Shown here in pieces: positions 24,680 to 31,532 of a stretch of DNA of 34,013 nt. How positions within the stretch are numbered: the stretch's first letter is position 1; every line of letters begins with the position of its first letter. The notes under the pieces are model-generated. The model worked only from the letters and a program-made list of their open reading frames with translations. It had not been told where the DNA came from and made no database searches. The stretch comes from an uncultured Clostridia bacterium (GTDB lineage: Bacteria > Bacillota > Clostridia > Christensenellales > Borkfalkiaceae), in assembly GCA_946540675.1 (NCBI GenBank), contig CAMNIW010000003.1:1-34013 (forward strand), in the 5' to 3' direction. The position numbers were made by a program, and so were the translations under genes.

Positions 24680-24874
24680 ATTGACGCCCGAAAAAAGTTC
24701 GTTGATACCGACGTCAAGTGCTTTTGCGATCTTAAATAGTGTCTTTGTTGTTGTCGTGTCCGTTCTTCCGGTTTCAAGCCCGTTTATGATCGAACGGGAA
24801 ACGCCGCTTTTTTTCGATAATTCTTCTTGTGTGATCCTGCGATCTTCTCTTATTCTCTTTCCGACGTATTCCAT
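24674..24874 (-). CDS. Cro-like XRE-family regulator
   Basis: 66 residues; ATG at 24874, GGAAAGGAG upstream. It consists of one helix-turn-helix: IREDRRITQEELSKKSGV, SRSIINGLETGR, then KTLFKIAKALDVGINELF. It is the first gene of the leftward early operon and is divergent from a CI-like repressor, so it plays the Cro part in the lysogeny switch. Confidence 0.9.
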   Translation of the reverse strand: MEYVGKRIREDRRITQEELSKKSGVSRSIINGLETGRTDTTTTKTLFKIAKALDVGINELFSGVNA

Positions 24875-24921
24875 AATTTATTTATCTCCTTTCCGGCGTC
24901 TGCTGCCTTGCTATGTTTAAT

Positions 24922-24950
24922 ATGTTAAGCGTTGTTGTTTAATATGTCAA
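24922..24950 (-). promoter_or_regulatory. Leftward early promoter (sigma A) overlapped by two operators
   Basis: On the - strand, TTGACA (24945-24950), a 17-base spacer and TAACAT (24922-24927). Both hexamers lie inside near-identical 16-base sites at 24937-24952 and 24915-24930, so binding of a repressor would block the promoter directly. Confidence 0.75.
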
Positions 24951-24965
24951 GCACTATTTTTTATA

Positions 24966-24994
24966 TTGTTTAATTTCTTAATCTAATGTATAAT
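24966..24994 (+). promoter_or_regulatory. Rightward promoter of the repressor gene
   Basis: TTGTTT (24966-24971), a 17-base spacer and a consensus TATAAT (24989-24994), then AAAGAAAGGCGG before the ATG at 25027. Confidence 0.8.
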
Positions 24995-25026
24995 ATATTA
25001 AACTTATAAAGAAAGGCGGTGTCACT

Positions 25027-25428
25027 ATGGAATTAGGCGAAATTATAAGGCGTTACCGCGAAGATCACGGGTATAGTTTGCGGAAGTTCGCGGAAATATC
25101 CGGCGTAAGCAATTCTTATTTGTCTATGCTTGAAACCGGACGGCAGCCGTCAAGCGGTCGCCCCGTCGTTCCTACCCTTACAAAACTAAATCAAATTGCG
25201 GCGGCTATGAATATGCGCGTTGATGATCTTATCGCGGTAATGGACGACACGCCCGTTTCGCTTCAAGATCCGATCGCGCCTGCTGCCGCTTTTTCTTTGT
25301 CGGATCTTGAAAAGCAAATTATTATTCGCTTTCGGTCGCTGCCGGACGGCGAAAAGAATATGATTTTGCGGTCGCTTGGTCTTGAAGAAAAAAGGGCGGG
25401 CGGATCTTATGCACAAAACGCGGTATAA
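25027..25428 (+). CDS. CI-like XRE-family repressor
   Basis: 133 residues, ATG at 25027 after AAAGAAAGGCGG. The N-terminal helix-turn-helix (IIRRYREDHGYSLRKFAEIS, GVSNSYLSMLETGR) is followed by a second helical part (LSDLEKQIIIRFRSLPDGEK) without a LexA-type peptidase domain, as in short repressors of Bacillota phages. It is the first of the three rightward genes with the integrase, so it is the lysogenic repressor candidate. Its linker APAAAF is encoded by a CCTGCTGC copy in the + orientation. Confidence 0.88.
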   Translation: MELGEIIRRYREDHGYSLRKFAEISGVSNSYLSMLETGRQPSSGRPVVPTLTKLNQIAAAMNMRVDDLIAVMDDTPVSLQDPIAPAAAFSLSDLEKQIIIRFRSLPDGEKNMILRSLGLEEKRAGGSYAQNAV

Positions 25429-25487
25429 AATGTTTTGTTGTGAACAATGTTATTTATATAAATTACTAATAGAAAGGCGGTGTCTTT

Positions 25488-25892
25488 ATGCAAATCGAAA
25501 TTAGTACCGAAAATTTATTAAAATACGGGAAAGCGGCGCGCGGTAGTTGGGAAAAGGATTTAAACCCGACGCCGGAAGAAAGCGACTTTTTGTCGCTTGT
25601 TTTGCCGTGGCTTCCTGCTGCAAGTGTTGTCGTGGAAAGGCGAAGCGACGATTATTTAAGCGTTATTTGTGGCAATAATGATTTTTTACGTTTTAAATTA
25701 ACGCCGCGCACAAAGTGGCTTTCGCTTAATCTCCCTTTTGAGATCCGCGACAACTATAAAGAAAGTCCGTTGTTTGCTGCTCAAAAGAAGAAATCGGCGA
25801 TCCATTGGAAAGCGTCGCTTTCTTCCCTCTCTGATGTAGAAAACTATAAAGATTTGATAATTGCTTCTTGTCGATATGTGCCGGAAGCGTAG
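25488..25892 (+). CDS. Unknown protein between repressor and integrase
   Basis: 134 residues, ATG at 25488 with AGAAAGGCGG. Segments DFLSLVLPWL, DYLSVICGNNDFLRFKLT and KWLSLNLPFE suggest an alpha/beta domain with a strand pair, and the end has VENYKDLIIASCRYV. Proteins of this size sit beside serine integrases in many Clostridia phages. It might be an integrase helper or directionality factor, but nothing in the sequence proves it. Confidence 0.75.
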   Translation: MQIEISTENLLKYGKAARGSWEKDLNPTPEESDFLSLVLPWLPAASVVVERRSDDYLSVICGNNDFLRFKLTPRTKWLSLNLPFEIRDNYKESPLFAAQKKKSAIHWKASLSSLSDVENYKDLIIASCRYVPEA

Positions 25893-25908
25893 AAAGGAAT
25901 AAACCACA

Positions 25909-27630
25909 ATGAAAAATAAGGCGGGAAACGATAGCCGGATCACGGCGTTATATGTCCGTGTTTCAACGGGTTATCAGATAGACAAAGACTCTTTGCCATT
26001 TCAAAAGAAAGAATTAAAAAACTATTGTGTTCACGTCCTACATATTCCGCCGGACGAAATAGAAATCTACGAAGACGCGGGCAAGTCGGGAAAGAATACC
26101 GACCGCCCCGCCTTTCAAAGAATGATGAAAAAGGTTAAAGCCGGAAGCGTTGCGCGGGTTGTTGTTTATAAGATTGACCGTATAAGCCGAAATCTTGTTG
26201 ACTTCTCTTTGATGTATGACGCTTTTAAAGATAACCGGACGACGTTTATATCACTAAACGAACAATTCGACACGTCAAGCGCAATCGGCGAAGCCGTCCT
26301 TAAAATTATCCTTGTTTTTGCTGAATTAGAAAGAAAACTTACAAGCGAACGTGTAACGGGTGTTATGATCGGGCGCGCGCAAGAATGTAAATGGAACGGG
26401 GCGCGCGTTCCTTACGGTTGGGCGTGGGACGAAGCAAGCGAAAAGCCCGTCCATGATCCAAAAGAAGCCGAAATCGTCAAGCGTATTTATGAAATGTACG
26501 ACGAAAGCCATTCGACAAGCGTTGTTCGTGATTATCTGAATAATAACGATATACCAACGAAGCGGGGCGGATATTGGACGACTAAAACCGTCGGCGATAT
26601 TCTCCACAATCCGATCAACCGCGGCGATTATAGATATAATTATCGTCAAAGCGCGCGCGGGAAGAAGAAACCGGAAGAAGAAGTCGTTTATATTAAAGAC
26701 GTCTTCCCGCCGATTGTGTCCGGTGAATTGTTCGACCGTGTCGAAAAGCAAATGTCCGCAAATTATACCGCCCGCCATTTGAACGGATCGACACATAAAA
26801 GACGTTATGCGCACGTTTTCGCGGGTCTTTTGGTCTGCTGCGATTGTGGGGCGTTCTTTCAATGTGTGGGCGCGGATAAAACCCGCCTAAATGGTTTTAA
26901 GCCGTCATATTATCGTTGTTATACAAGGACGCAAAAACGGGCGTGTTCTGCTGCAAATACAAGCGATATTGTTGTCGGGTCGTTCGTGTTCAATTTTGTT
27001 TCTAATCTGATCGGTGTTTCTAACGACCGCCGGAAGATCTGCAACGCGGGAATTGAAGAAGTCGAAAGGCGGCTTTTAAGCGGCGATCCGTTTTTGGATA
27101 TTGCCGCGATTGATAGCGGATCACTTCGTCAAATATTCGACGCCCTGCGGGGTGTTTCTCGGTCTGCTTCCTCATATATTCCCGCCCCGCTGCCCCAAAG
27201 CAAAGAAAAGGGCGCGTCTATTGCTGCAAAGCGTAAAGAAGCGGACAAAATAACCCGGGCTATGGAACGACTTAAAAAGGCGTATTTATTTGACGACGAA
27301 GCAATGGACGAAAGGGAATATTTAACAACGCGGGCAAGCCTTGAAGAAGATTTGACCCGCCTTAATAACGAAATAGCGGACGCGGAAGAAGCGGCGTTTA
27401 ATGATGTTTCGGAATTATCTTTCGTGCAATCTGCAAGCGAATTTCTTTTGTCGTATAAGATCCAATCCGGCGAACCGATTGTTTATAGTGATTTCGCCCC
27501 GATCGTAGGCAATGAAACGCTAAAGAAATTTGTAAACGTGATAATAGAAAAGATCGAGATTAAAAACGGGCGCGTTGCTTCTATACTTTTCAAAAACGGA
27601 CTTGAAGCACGATTTATATATAAAGTGTAG
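25909..27630 (+). CDS. int: Large serine recombinase (phage integrase)
   Basis: 573 residues, ATG at 25909 after GAAAGG and the AATAAACCACA leader. The N-terminal resolvase domain has YVRVSTGYQ with nucleophile Ser19, AGKSGKNTDRPAFQRMM, and KIDRISRNLVDF followed by the helix FAELERKLTSERV. The recombinase domain (GWAWDEASEKPVHDPKEAEI onward) comes next, then a zinc ribbon with CCDC near 307-311 and paired cysteines near 337-347. A coiled coil (DKITRAMERLKKAYLFDDEA) precedes the C terminus. It integrates and excises the prophage at attP/attB; a likely attP lies about 1.3 kb downstream near 28,916. Confidence 0.96.
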   Translation: MKNKAGNDSRITALYVRVSTGYQIDKDSLPFQKKELKNYCVHVLHIPPDEIEIYEDAGKSGKNTDRPAFQRMMKKVKAGSVARVVVYKIDRISRNLVDFSLMYDAFKDNRTTFISLNEQFDTSSAIGEAVLKIILVFAELERKLTSERVTGVMIGRAQECKWNGARVPYGWAWDEASEKPVHDPKEAEIVKRIYEMYDESHSTSVVRDYLNNNDIPTKRGGYWTTKTVGDILHNPINRGDYRYNYRQSARGKKKPEEEVVYIKDVFPPIVSGELFDRVEKQMSANYTARHLNGSTHKRRYAHVFAGLLVCCDCGAFFQCVGADKTRLNGFKPSYYRCYTRTQKRACSAANTSDIVVGSFVFNFVSNLIGVSNDRRKICNAGIEEVERRLLSGDPFLDIAAIDSGSLRQIFDALRGVSRSASSYIPAPLPQSKEKGASIAAKRKEADKITRAMERLKKAYLFDDEAMDEREYLTTRASLEEDLTRLNNEIADAEEAAFNDVSELSFVQSASEFLLSYKIQSGEPIVYSDFAPIVGNETLKKFVNVIIEKIEIKNGRVASILFKNGLEARFIYKV

Positions 27631-27679
27631 TTTTTGGGGCGTTGCGGTGTAGAAAAAGGGAACATAAAGGCAAAATAAA

Positions 27680-27700
27680 CGGGCGGTTATTCTCCGCCCG
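27680..27700. terminator. Bidirectional terminator between convergent genes
   Basis: 7-bp stem CGGGCGG/CCGCCCG with a 7-base loop. The - strand continues GTTTATTTT and the + strand CTTCTTTTTG. It lies between the integrase end and the convergent small gene, whose stop is in the loop. Confidence 0.75.
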
Positions 27701-27947
27701 CTTCTTTTTGTTCAAGGTCTGCGTTAATAAGGTCGTTAATATATTCGTTCACGCTCTTATTAAGGGCTTTTGCCCTTTCTTTTACGACCGCCTTTTTACC
27801 CTTTGGCATTGTTAAATTTACGCGGTCGTAATTATTTCGGTTGTATTCGTTCATGTATGCGACTTGATTAAAAACGGGCTTGTCCTGCTGCCCTGCTGCC
27901 GGATCTGCCGCGCCTGCTGCCGCTTCAACTTTTGATATATCTTTCAT
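27687..27947 (-). CDS. Ribbon-helix-helix (Arc-like) DNA-binding protein
   Basis: 86 residues. ATG at 27947 follows GGAAAGGGG and overlaps the preceding stop (ATGA). After an Ala/Pro-rich linker with DPAAGQQ, the second half reads DRVNLTMPKGKKAVVKERAK followed by NKSVNEYINDLINADL: one strand and two helices, the RHH/Arc pattern. A regulator of excision or of the small early genes is plausible. Three CCTGCTGC copies within 40 bases encode the linker. Confidence 0.78.
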   Translation of the reverse strand: MKDISKVEAAAGAADPAAGQQDKPVFNQVAYMNEYNRNNYDRVNLTMPKGKKAVVKERAKALNKSVNEYINDLINADLEQKEAGGE

Positions 27948-28330
27948 TGTTTGCCCCTTTCCTGCTTGTATTCTTCGCCCGTCCATTGTGTAGACGTAAC
28001 CGTCTTGTCGATTTCCCTTGCGATTTTGTGGAACGCTTCGTCGGCGTCTTTCGCCCAAATATAAAGCGCGTCTTTTTCTTCAATATTGCCGCCCCATATT
28101 TTATACTTTCTTTCGCCGCCCTGCATTTTAACAATGTCTTCGTTGTCGCAATGCGGGCAAAGTCTAAACGTATCAAGCGCGGGCGTTCCCCAAAGCTCGC
28201 CGATCACTTCGTCGTATTCTTTCGCGTCTTCTCCGGTAAACGCTGCGCCGCAAGTCAAGCAACGATACATTGTCTTTCTTTGTTCTTCGGCTGCTGCCGC
28301 TTCGTCCGCGTAAAATTCTTCTAACGTCAT
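27944..28330 (-). CDS. Zinc-ribbon protein of unknown function
   Basis: 128 residues; ATG at 28330 with AGAAAGGCGGG. CLTC (about residues 24-27) and CPHC (about 58-61) make a four-cysteine zinc ribbon. The C-terminal half is alpha/beta (ALYIWAKDADEAFHKIAREI). Function unknown; it precedes the RHH protein in one operon. Confidence 0.75.
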   Translation of the reverse strand: MTLEEFYADEAAAAEEQRKTMYRCLTCGAAFTGEDAKEYDEVIGELWGTPALDTFRLCPHCDNEDIVKMQGGERKYKIWGGNIEEKDALYIWAKDADEAFHKIAREIDKTVTSTQWTGEEYKQERGKQ

Positions 28331-28379
28331 AAGATCCCGCCTTTCTGATGATCGGGGCGGTTGCCCGCCCCTGCTGCAA

Positions 28380-28544
28380 TTATAAAGCCTTTTCGATAAA
28401 CTCGACCGCCGCTTTTATGGTTTTGAATGTGTGAAACTCTCGAAAGCCTTTGCCCTCTCTGATGTTTACGAAGTAATGACCGTGTGTTCCGGCGTATCTC
28501 TGTACTTTGTAGCCTTTAAGTTCTCTTACTGTTTCGATCTGCAT
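28380..28544 (-). CDS. Small unknown protein
   Basis: 54 residues by my translation, ATG at 28544 with AGAAAGGCGGG. It reads as a small beta-beta-alpha fold (VRELKGYKVQRYAG, HYFVNIREGKGF, then AAVEFIEKAL). The frame and site are good; no family known. A CCTGCTGC copy lies just after the stop in non-coding DNA. Confidence 0.65.
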   Translation of the reverse strand: MQIETVRELKGYKVQRYAGTHGHYFVNIREGKGFREFHTFKTIKAAVEFIEKAL

Positions 28545-28573
28545 ATCTTCCCGCCTTTCTTTGCCTTGTGGGG

Positions 28574-28711
28574 TTAGATCCTAACCCCTAACAACATACA
28601 ATTTCTTTTTGCGTCGCAAAACTTCTTGAAGTTTTCTTCGTTATATTCTGCGTTTACCTCTGCTTTTGCTTCTTTGTATGCTTTTAATGCTTTTTCTTTT
28701 GCTTCGTTCAT
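28574..28711 (-). CDS. Small Lys/Glu/Ala-rich protein
   Basis: 45 residues by my translation, ATG at 28711 with AAAGGA and the AAACCACA leader. A single charged helix (NEAKEKALKAYKEAKAEV) precedes a short end with two cysteines. First gene after the operator-covered promoter at ~28,770. Function unknown. Confidence 0.6.
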   Translation of the reverse strand: MNEAKEKALKAYKEAKAEVNAEYNEENFKKFCDAKRNCMLLGVRI

Positions 28712-28757
28712 TGTGGTTTATCCTTTCTTGTGTGGTTTATTGCCTTTCGGTAATTAT

Positions 28758-28805
28758 AATATAATACATATTGCGTAATATGTCAATAGTTTATTGCGCA
28801 ATATG
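28758..28805 (-). promoter_or_regulatory. Leftward promoter with embedded palindromic operators
   Basis: On the - strand, TTGACA (28781-28786), a 17-base spacer and TATATT (28758-28763), with a TATAAT five bases further on. The spacer contains the palindrome CATATTACGCAATATG (28767-28782) and a second copy is at 28790-28805. Repressor binding would shut the promoter off. Confidence 0.7.
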
Positions 28806-28885
28806 TGAAAATATTTTTGCAATCAAAAAGGACGGCGGGTTTTCCGTCGCCCTGCAAGTTATAGGCAAATTAGAAAATGCTTTAT

Positions 28886-29101
28886 TTACGCCGTTTGTGG
28901 CGTCTGTGATACTACGTTCATTTGACAACCGAAAGTTACAGTATGACAGAAAAGCGGGCGTCCTAATTCCTCGGATCTTTTCTTTACGATCTCGCGTGCT
29001 TTCTTTATGAAATAATATTGTCTTGCGGGTTCTTCCGTTGGTGGTTCTTTCGTCGTGTCTATTCCTGCAAGGATCTTTTCTATATCGTCGTTATAATTCA
29101 T
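28886..29101 (-). CDS. Phage-carried 5' part of miaB (tRNA methylthiotransferase), probable attP gene fragment
   Basis: 71 residues from an ATG at 29101 with AAAGGGA. Residues 1-62 read like the beginning of a Clostridia MiaB: PARQYYFIKKAREIV, RSEELGRPL, then VTFGCQMN, which includes the first conserved cysteine of the N-terminal methylthiotransferase domain. After Asn62 the protein leaves the family (VVSQTPQTA, stop), where MiaB continues with (A/E)xDSE. By itself it cannot be an enzyme: the radical-SAM and TRAM domains are absent. It has its own promoter and lies near the integrase. I infer that integration inside miaB joins it to the host 3' part. Confidence 0.82.
   Translation of the reverse strand: MNYNDDIEKILAGIDTTKEPPTEEPARQYYFIKKAREIVKKRSEELGRPLFCHTVTFGCQMNVVSQTPQTA
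28896..28940. other. Candidate attP (end of miaB similarity)
   Basis: The similarity to miaB ends at the GGT TGT CAA ATG AAC codons (28930-28916, - strand). Serine integrases need ~50 bp around a 2-bp core; the core should be at or just before 28916. Not proven without the host sequence. Confidence 0.5.
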
Positions 29102-29141
29102 TGTGGTTTATTTTCCCTTTCTTTTTGTTGTAACGCGTGAT

Positions 29142-29170
29142 ATTATATATTATTTTGTGTATTTCGGCAA
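29142..29170 (-). promoter_or_regulatory. Promoter of the miaB fragment
   Basis: On the - strand, TTGCCG (29165-29170), 17-base spacer, consensus TATAAT (29142-29147), 40 bases before the ATG. No operator palindrome overlaps it, so expression in the lysogen is plausible. Confidence 0.75.
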
Positions 29171-29305
29171 TAAAAAACGAAGCGAACAAAACAAAGTTAA
29201 GCCCGCCCCGCTTTTTCGTGATATGTGATTTATCCTTAAAGACCAAAAGAAATATTGTTTTGCTGCCGGATCTGCAAGGATCACGGCAACGTCTTTCGCC
29301 TGCCA

Positions 29306-29914
29306 TTAAGCAAAGTAAATTGTTGCTTCGCCTGCTCCTACGACAAAGCCTTTATCGGTTTCGATCCAAACTTTGCCGTCCTGCTTCTTTACGTCTTTTA
29401 CGTTTACTTTGTTGTTTTTGTAAACGCTGCCGATCACTTCGCCGCCGATCTTGTCATAAAGTGGCATAACGGCTTTTGCTGCGTATTCCTGCCCCTTTTT
29501 AAAGTCCACGTCCGGCGCGTCTTCTCCTGCTGCCGCGTCTGCGTTATCGTCTGCGTTATCGTCTGCGTTGTCCTGCTGCAAATCTTCGGGGTTTTCTGCG
29601 CCTGCTTCTTCCTCGCTTGGGATCTCGACTTCAACCGCAACGATCGCCGCGATAAGATCTTCTTTGCTCATATCGTGCGCGCCCTTGATCTCTAAATCTT
29701 TCGCAAGGTCTACAAGATCCTTTTTGTTCCATGTTGCCAACTGTTCGGCGTCAAGGTGTCCCGTTTTAGGATCTTCCGGCGGGTTCATGGAGTCGTTGGC
29801 GGGTTCTTCGCCCGCTGCCTGCTGCGCTTCTTCCTGCGCCTGCTGCAATTCGGCTTTCACTTCCTCTTTTGCTGCTGCTTCGATTTCTGCTTCCTTTGTG
29901 GTTTTCTTTGCCAT
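29306..29914 (-). CDS. Acidic late protein with SAP/Rho-N-like motif and low-complexity linker
   Basis: 202 residues; ATG at 29914 with GAAAGGAG. An Ala/Gln/Glu-rich helix opens the protein, followed by WNKKDLVDLAKDLEIKGAHD and MSKEDLIAAIVAVE, a helix pattern like SAP/HeH or Rho N domains. The next segment is low complexity (NADDNADDNADAAAG), encoded by 12-base repeats at ~29539-29572. A C-terminal beta domain (GKVWIETDKGFVVGAGE) ends it. It is the last gene of the late transcript, after the endolysin. Function unknown. Confidence 0.72.
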   Translation of the reverse strand: MAKKTTKEAEIEAAAKEEVKAELQQAQEEAQQAAGEEPANDSMNPPEDPKTGHLDAEQLATWNKKDLVDLAKDLEIKGAHDMSKEDLIAAIVAVEVEIPSEEEAGAENPEDLQQDNADDNADDNADAAAGEDAPDVDFKKGQEYAAKAVMPLYDKIGGEVIGSVYKNNKVNVKDVKKQDGKVWIETDKGFVVGAGEATIYFA

Positions 29915-29942
29915 TTTGTAAAACTCCTTTCTTTGATTGATG

Positions 29943-30023
29943 AAAGGCAAGCCGCCCGACTTATCCGTGTAACGTTCGGCGCGCTTTGCTTTCCGAACCG
30001 TCGCGGGCGGGTTCTTGCCTTTA
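29943..30023 (-). terminator. Long inverted repeat after the endolysin gene
   Basis: AAAGGCAAG..CCGCCCGAC pairs with GTCGCGGGCGG..CTTGCCTTT across a loop of about 40 bases. On the - strand it ends CTTGCCTTTCATC, so it may stop part of the lysis transcript or stabilise its 3' end. Confidence 0.55.
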
Positions 30024-30027
30024 TTGT

Positions 30028-30741
30028 TTACGCTTTCTTTAAGCGTCCCAACTTCAAAAGATTAAGCATTGTTGTATTTTGCGCCGCCGTTCCCTTGTAA
30101 CCGGAAATTGCGTTTGCTGCTGCAATCTTCGCGCGGTGTGTATAGGTTGTGTCCTTTTCGCCAACCGCTGCAAGGGCGGCAACAATGCTTGTTGTTGATC
30201 CGGCGTAAGTAGGATAATAAGACGATCCGGCGTTTGTCCTTGCCGCTCCTACTGTTACGACGGCGGTATGTCCCTTTGTTTTTGTGACTAAAATATCGCC
30301 CGTGTAAAGTGTCATGCCGGAAGAATAAGAAAGGGCGTTGAAAAGATTTGTCTTTAATAGCAAATTCTTTTCGTTTCCGGTGTTGAAGTTTCCGGCGTCA
30401 ACGCCTGCCGCTTCCCTTACGCACTCACGAACAAGGCTTGAACAATCGCACTCGGTTTTAATCTTTGCGCCCGTTCCGTAAGTGATAACGCCTAAACGTC
30501 CGTTTTGATCGTAACCGATATTTTTATTGTTGCACGCGGTAATCATTGCCGCCGCAATCTTTAAGGCAATATCCGCGCTTTTTGCCCGAAGAATATACCA
30601 CCCTTTAGAATGTATATAAAACTTCTGCTGCGATACTTCGCCGGAATAGTCCGGCGCGCCTGCCTGCTTCTGATCGCCTGCGCTTCCGCCTGCCGCCTTT
30701 CCTCTTTCGTCAATTCGTGCCGATCCGATATAAACCGCCAT
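30028..30741 (-). CDS. Endolysin: NlpC/P60-type peptidase with C-terminal wall-binding domain
   Basis: 237 residues; ATG at 30741 with GAAAGGAAG. An N-terminal ~40-residue linker is followed by the peptidase: CDCSSLVRECV with likely nucleophile Cys100, GDILVTKTKGHTAVV with His158. The last ~60 residues (YAGSTTSIVAALAAVG, KIAAANAISGY, GTAAQNTTMLNLLK) form the wall-binding module common in lysins of Clostridia phages. It cuts peptide bonds of peptidoglycan. It lies directly after the holin-like genes in the transcript. Confidence 0.9.
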   Translation of the reverse strand: MAVYIGSARIDERGKAAGGSAGDQKQAGAPDYSGEVSQQKFYIHSKGWYILRAKSADIALKIAAAMITACNNKNIGYDQNGRLGVITYGTGAKIKTECDCSSLVRECVREAAGVDAGNFNTGNEKNLLLKTNLFNALSYSSGMTLYTGDILVTKTKGHTAVVTVGAARTNAGSSYYPTYAGSTTSIVAALAAVGEKDTTYTHRAKIAAANAISGYKGTAAQNTTMLNLLKLGRLKKA

Positions 30742-30744
30742 AAA

Positions 30745-31098
30745 TTACACTTCCTTTCTATCTGCTTCGTTTTCTGTTTCCTGCTTGATAGTCGGTTCGA
30801 TCTTCTCGATCTGCTTTGCTAACTGAATAACTTTGTCATAACCAACCATTGAAGCAACCCAAACGGCAACGGTCATAAGAATTAAACAAATAATGTTGTT
30901 GACCGTCCACGGAATACCCATAAGCATATATACGGCAGCCGTTCCCAAACCGCCGATAATAATTGCGTCTGCAAGTGCGACAACGTTTGCCGAATATTCC
31001 TTGCCCGCGTTTGAATACATTTTCTTGATCGCTTCGGTCAAAAGCGCGTTTGCCATTGCCCCGATTGTAAGAATAGTTGCAAATAATGTTACCGTCAT
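30745..31098 (-). CDS. Phage holin
   Basis: 117 residues; ATG at 31098 with AAAGGGGG. Three hydrophobic segments (about 1-20, 38-60, 67-85: LFATILTIGAMANALL, VVALADAIIIGGLGTAAVY, IICLILMTVAVWVA) and a charged C-terminal tail. Four bases separate it from the endolysin start. Holins open the membrane at the end of infection. Confidence 0.87.
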   Translation of the reverse strand: MTVTLFATILTIGAMANALLTEAIKKMYSNAGKEYSANVVALADAIIIGGLGTAAVYMLMGIPWTVNNIICLILMTVAVWVASMVGYDKVIQLAKQIEKIEPTIKQETENEADRKEV

Positions 31099-31114
31099 TT
31101 TGTTATACCCCCTT

Positions 31115-31387
31115 TCATACTTCGTTATTTTCTTCGGGATCTTCCGCCGTAATCGCGTCGGATCTTCCGAATTTCTTTAAGTTTTCCGCTTTTGCTTTCC
31201 AATAATAGAAACCGTGGGACGTTGCCGAAAGCCCGTAAGCCGCCGGAATAAGATATATAAGCGGCGTTGTGTCCTTAATCGCAAATACCGCGACTATTGC
31301 CGCGACGGTACAAATTCCGGTTATTGTGTCCGATACGATCAAAAGGATCTTTGACGTTTCCGGCTTCTTTCTTCTTTTCTTTGTCAT
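31115..31387 (-). CDS. Small membrane protein of the lysis cassette
   Basis: 90 residues, ATG at 31387 with AAAAGGG. Two predicted membrane segments (about 13-36 and 42-60) between a basic N terminus and an acidic C terminus. Its place between holin-like genes suggests a role in lysis (second holin, antiholin) but no family match is clear. Confidence 0.72.
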   Translation of the reverse strand: MTKKRRKKPETSKILLIVSDTITGICTVAAIVAVFAIKDTTPLIYLIPAAYGLSATSHGFYYWKAKAENLKKFGRSDAITAEDPEENNEV

Positions 31388-31390
31388 TTC

Positions 31391-31510
31391 TTAACCCTTT
31401 TCGTTCTTTTGGGCTTCTCCTACTTCTGCAAGTGCGAATATGCCCGCAAGAAGTCCGGCACATAAAAGCCCGAAGCCCATTAAACCTATAATTAAAACCA
31501 AAATAGCCAT
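31391..31510 (-). CDS. Very small single-span membrane protein
   Basis: 39 residues by my translation, ATG at 31510 with GGGGCGGGG. Almost all of it is one membrane helix (MAILVLIIGLMGFGLLCAG, then LLAGIFALAEV) with a short charged end. It ends three bases before the next ATG. Candidate small holin or lysis regulator. Confidence 0.6.
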   Translation of the reverse strand: MAILVLIIGLMGFGLLCAGLLAGIFALAEVGEAQKNEKG

Positions 31511-31532
31511 ATTCCCCGCCCCCGCTGCCTTG

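Larger units (their letters stand above)
24915..25003. promoter_or_regulatory. Lysogeny switch operators
   Basis: GTTTAATATGTTAAGC (24915-24930), GTTTAATATGTCAAGC (24937-24952) and GTATAATATATTAAAC (24988-25003), with a weaker one at 24968-24983. The first two are exactly 22 bases apart, two helical turns. One set covers the leftward promoter, the last covers the -10 of the rightward repressor promoter, allowing autoregulation. Confidence 0.72.

Noticed and set aside
26326..26862. 178-codon frame opposite the integrase
   Set aside because: Antisense shadow of the zinc-ribbon/recombinase region; no start signals.
28886..29101. An active short MiaB homologue encoded by the phage
   Set aside because: Only the first ~62 residues match; the catalytic radical-SAM cluster and TRAM domain are missing, so it cannot work unless joined to a host gene.
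29539..29575. Short 12-base repeats as a CRISPR-like array
   Set aside because: They are directly adjacent, in frame and without spacers; they encode an Asn-Ala-Asp-Asp linker. No CRISPR array or cas gene is present.
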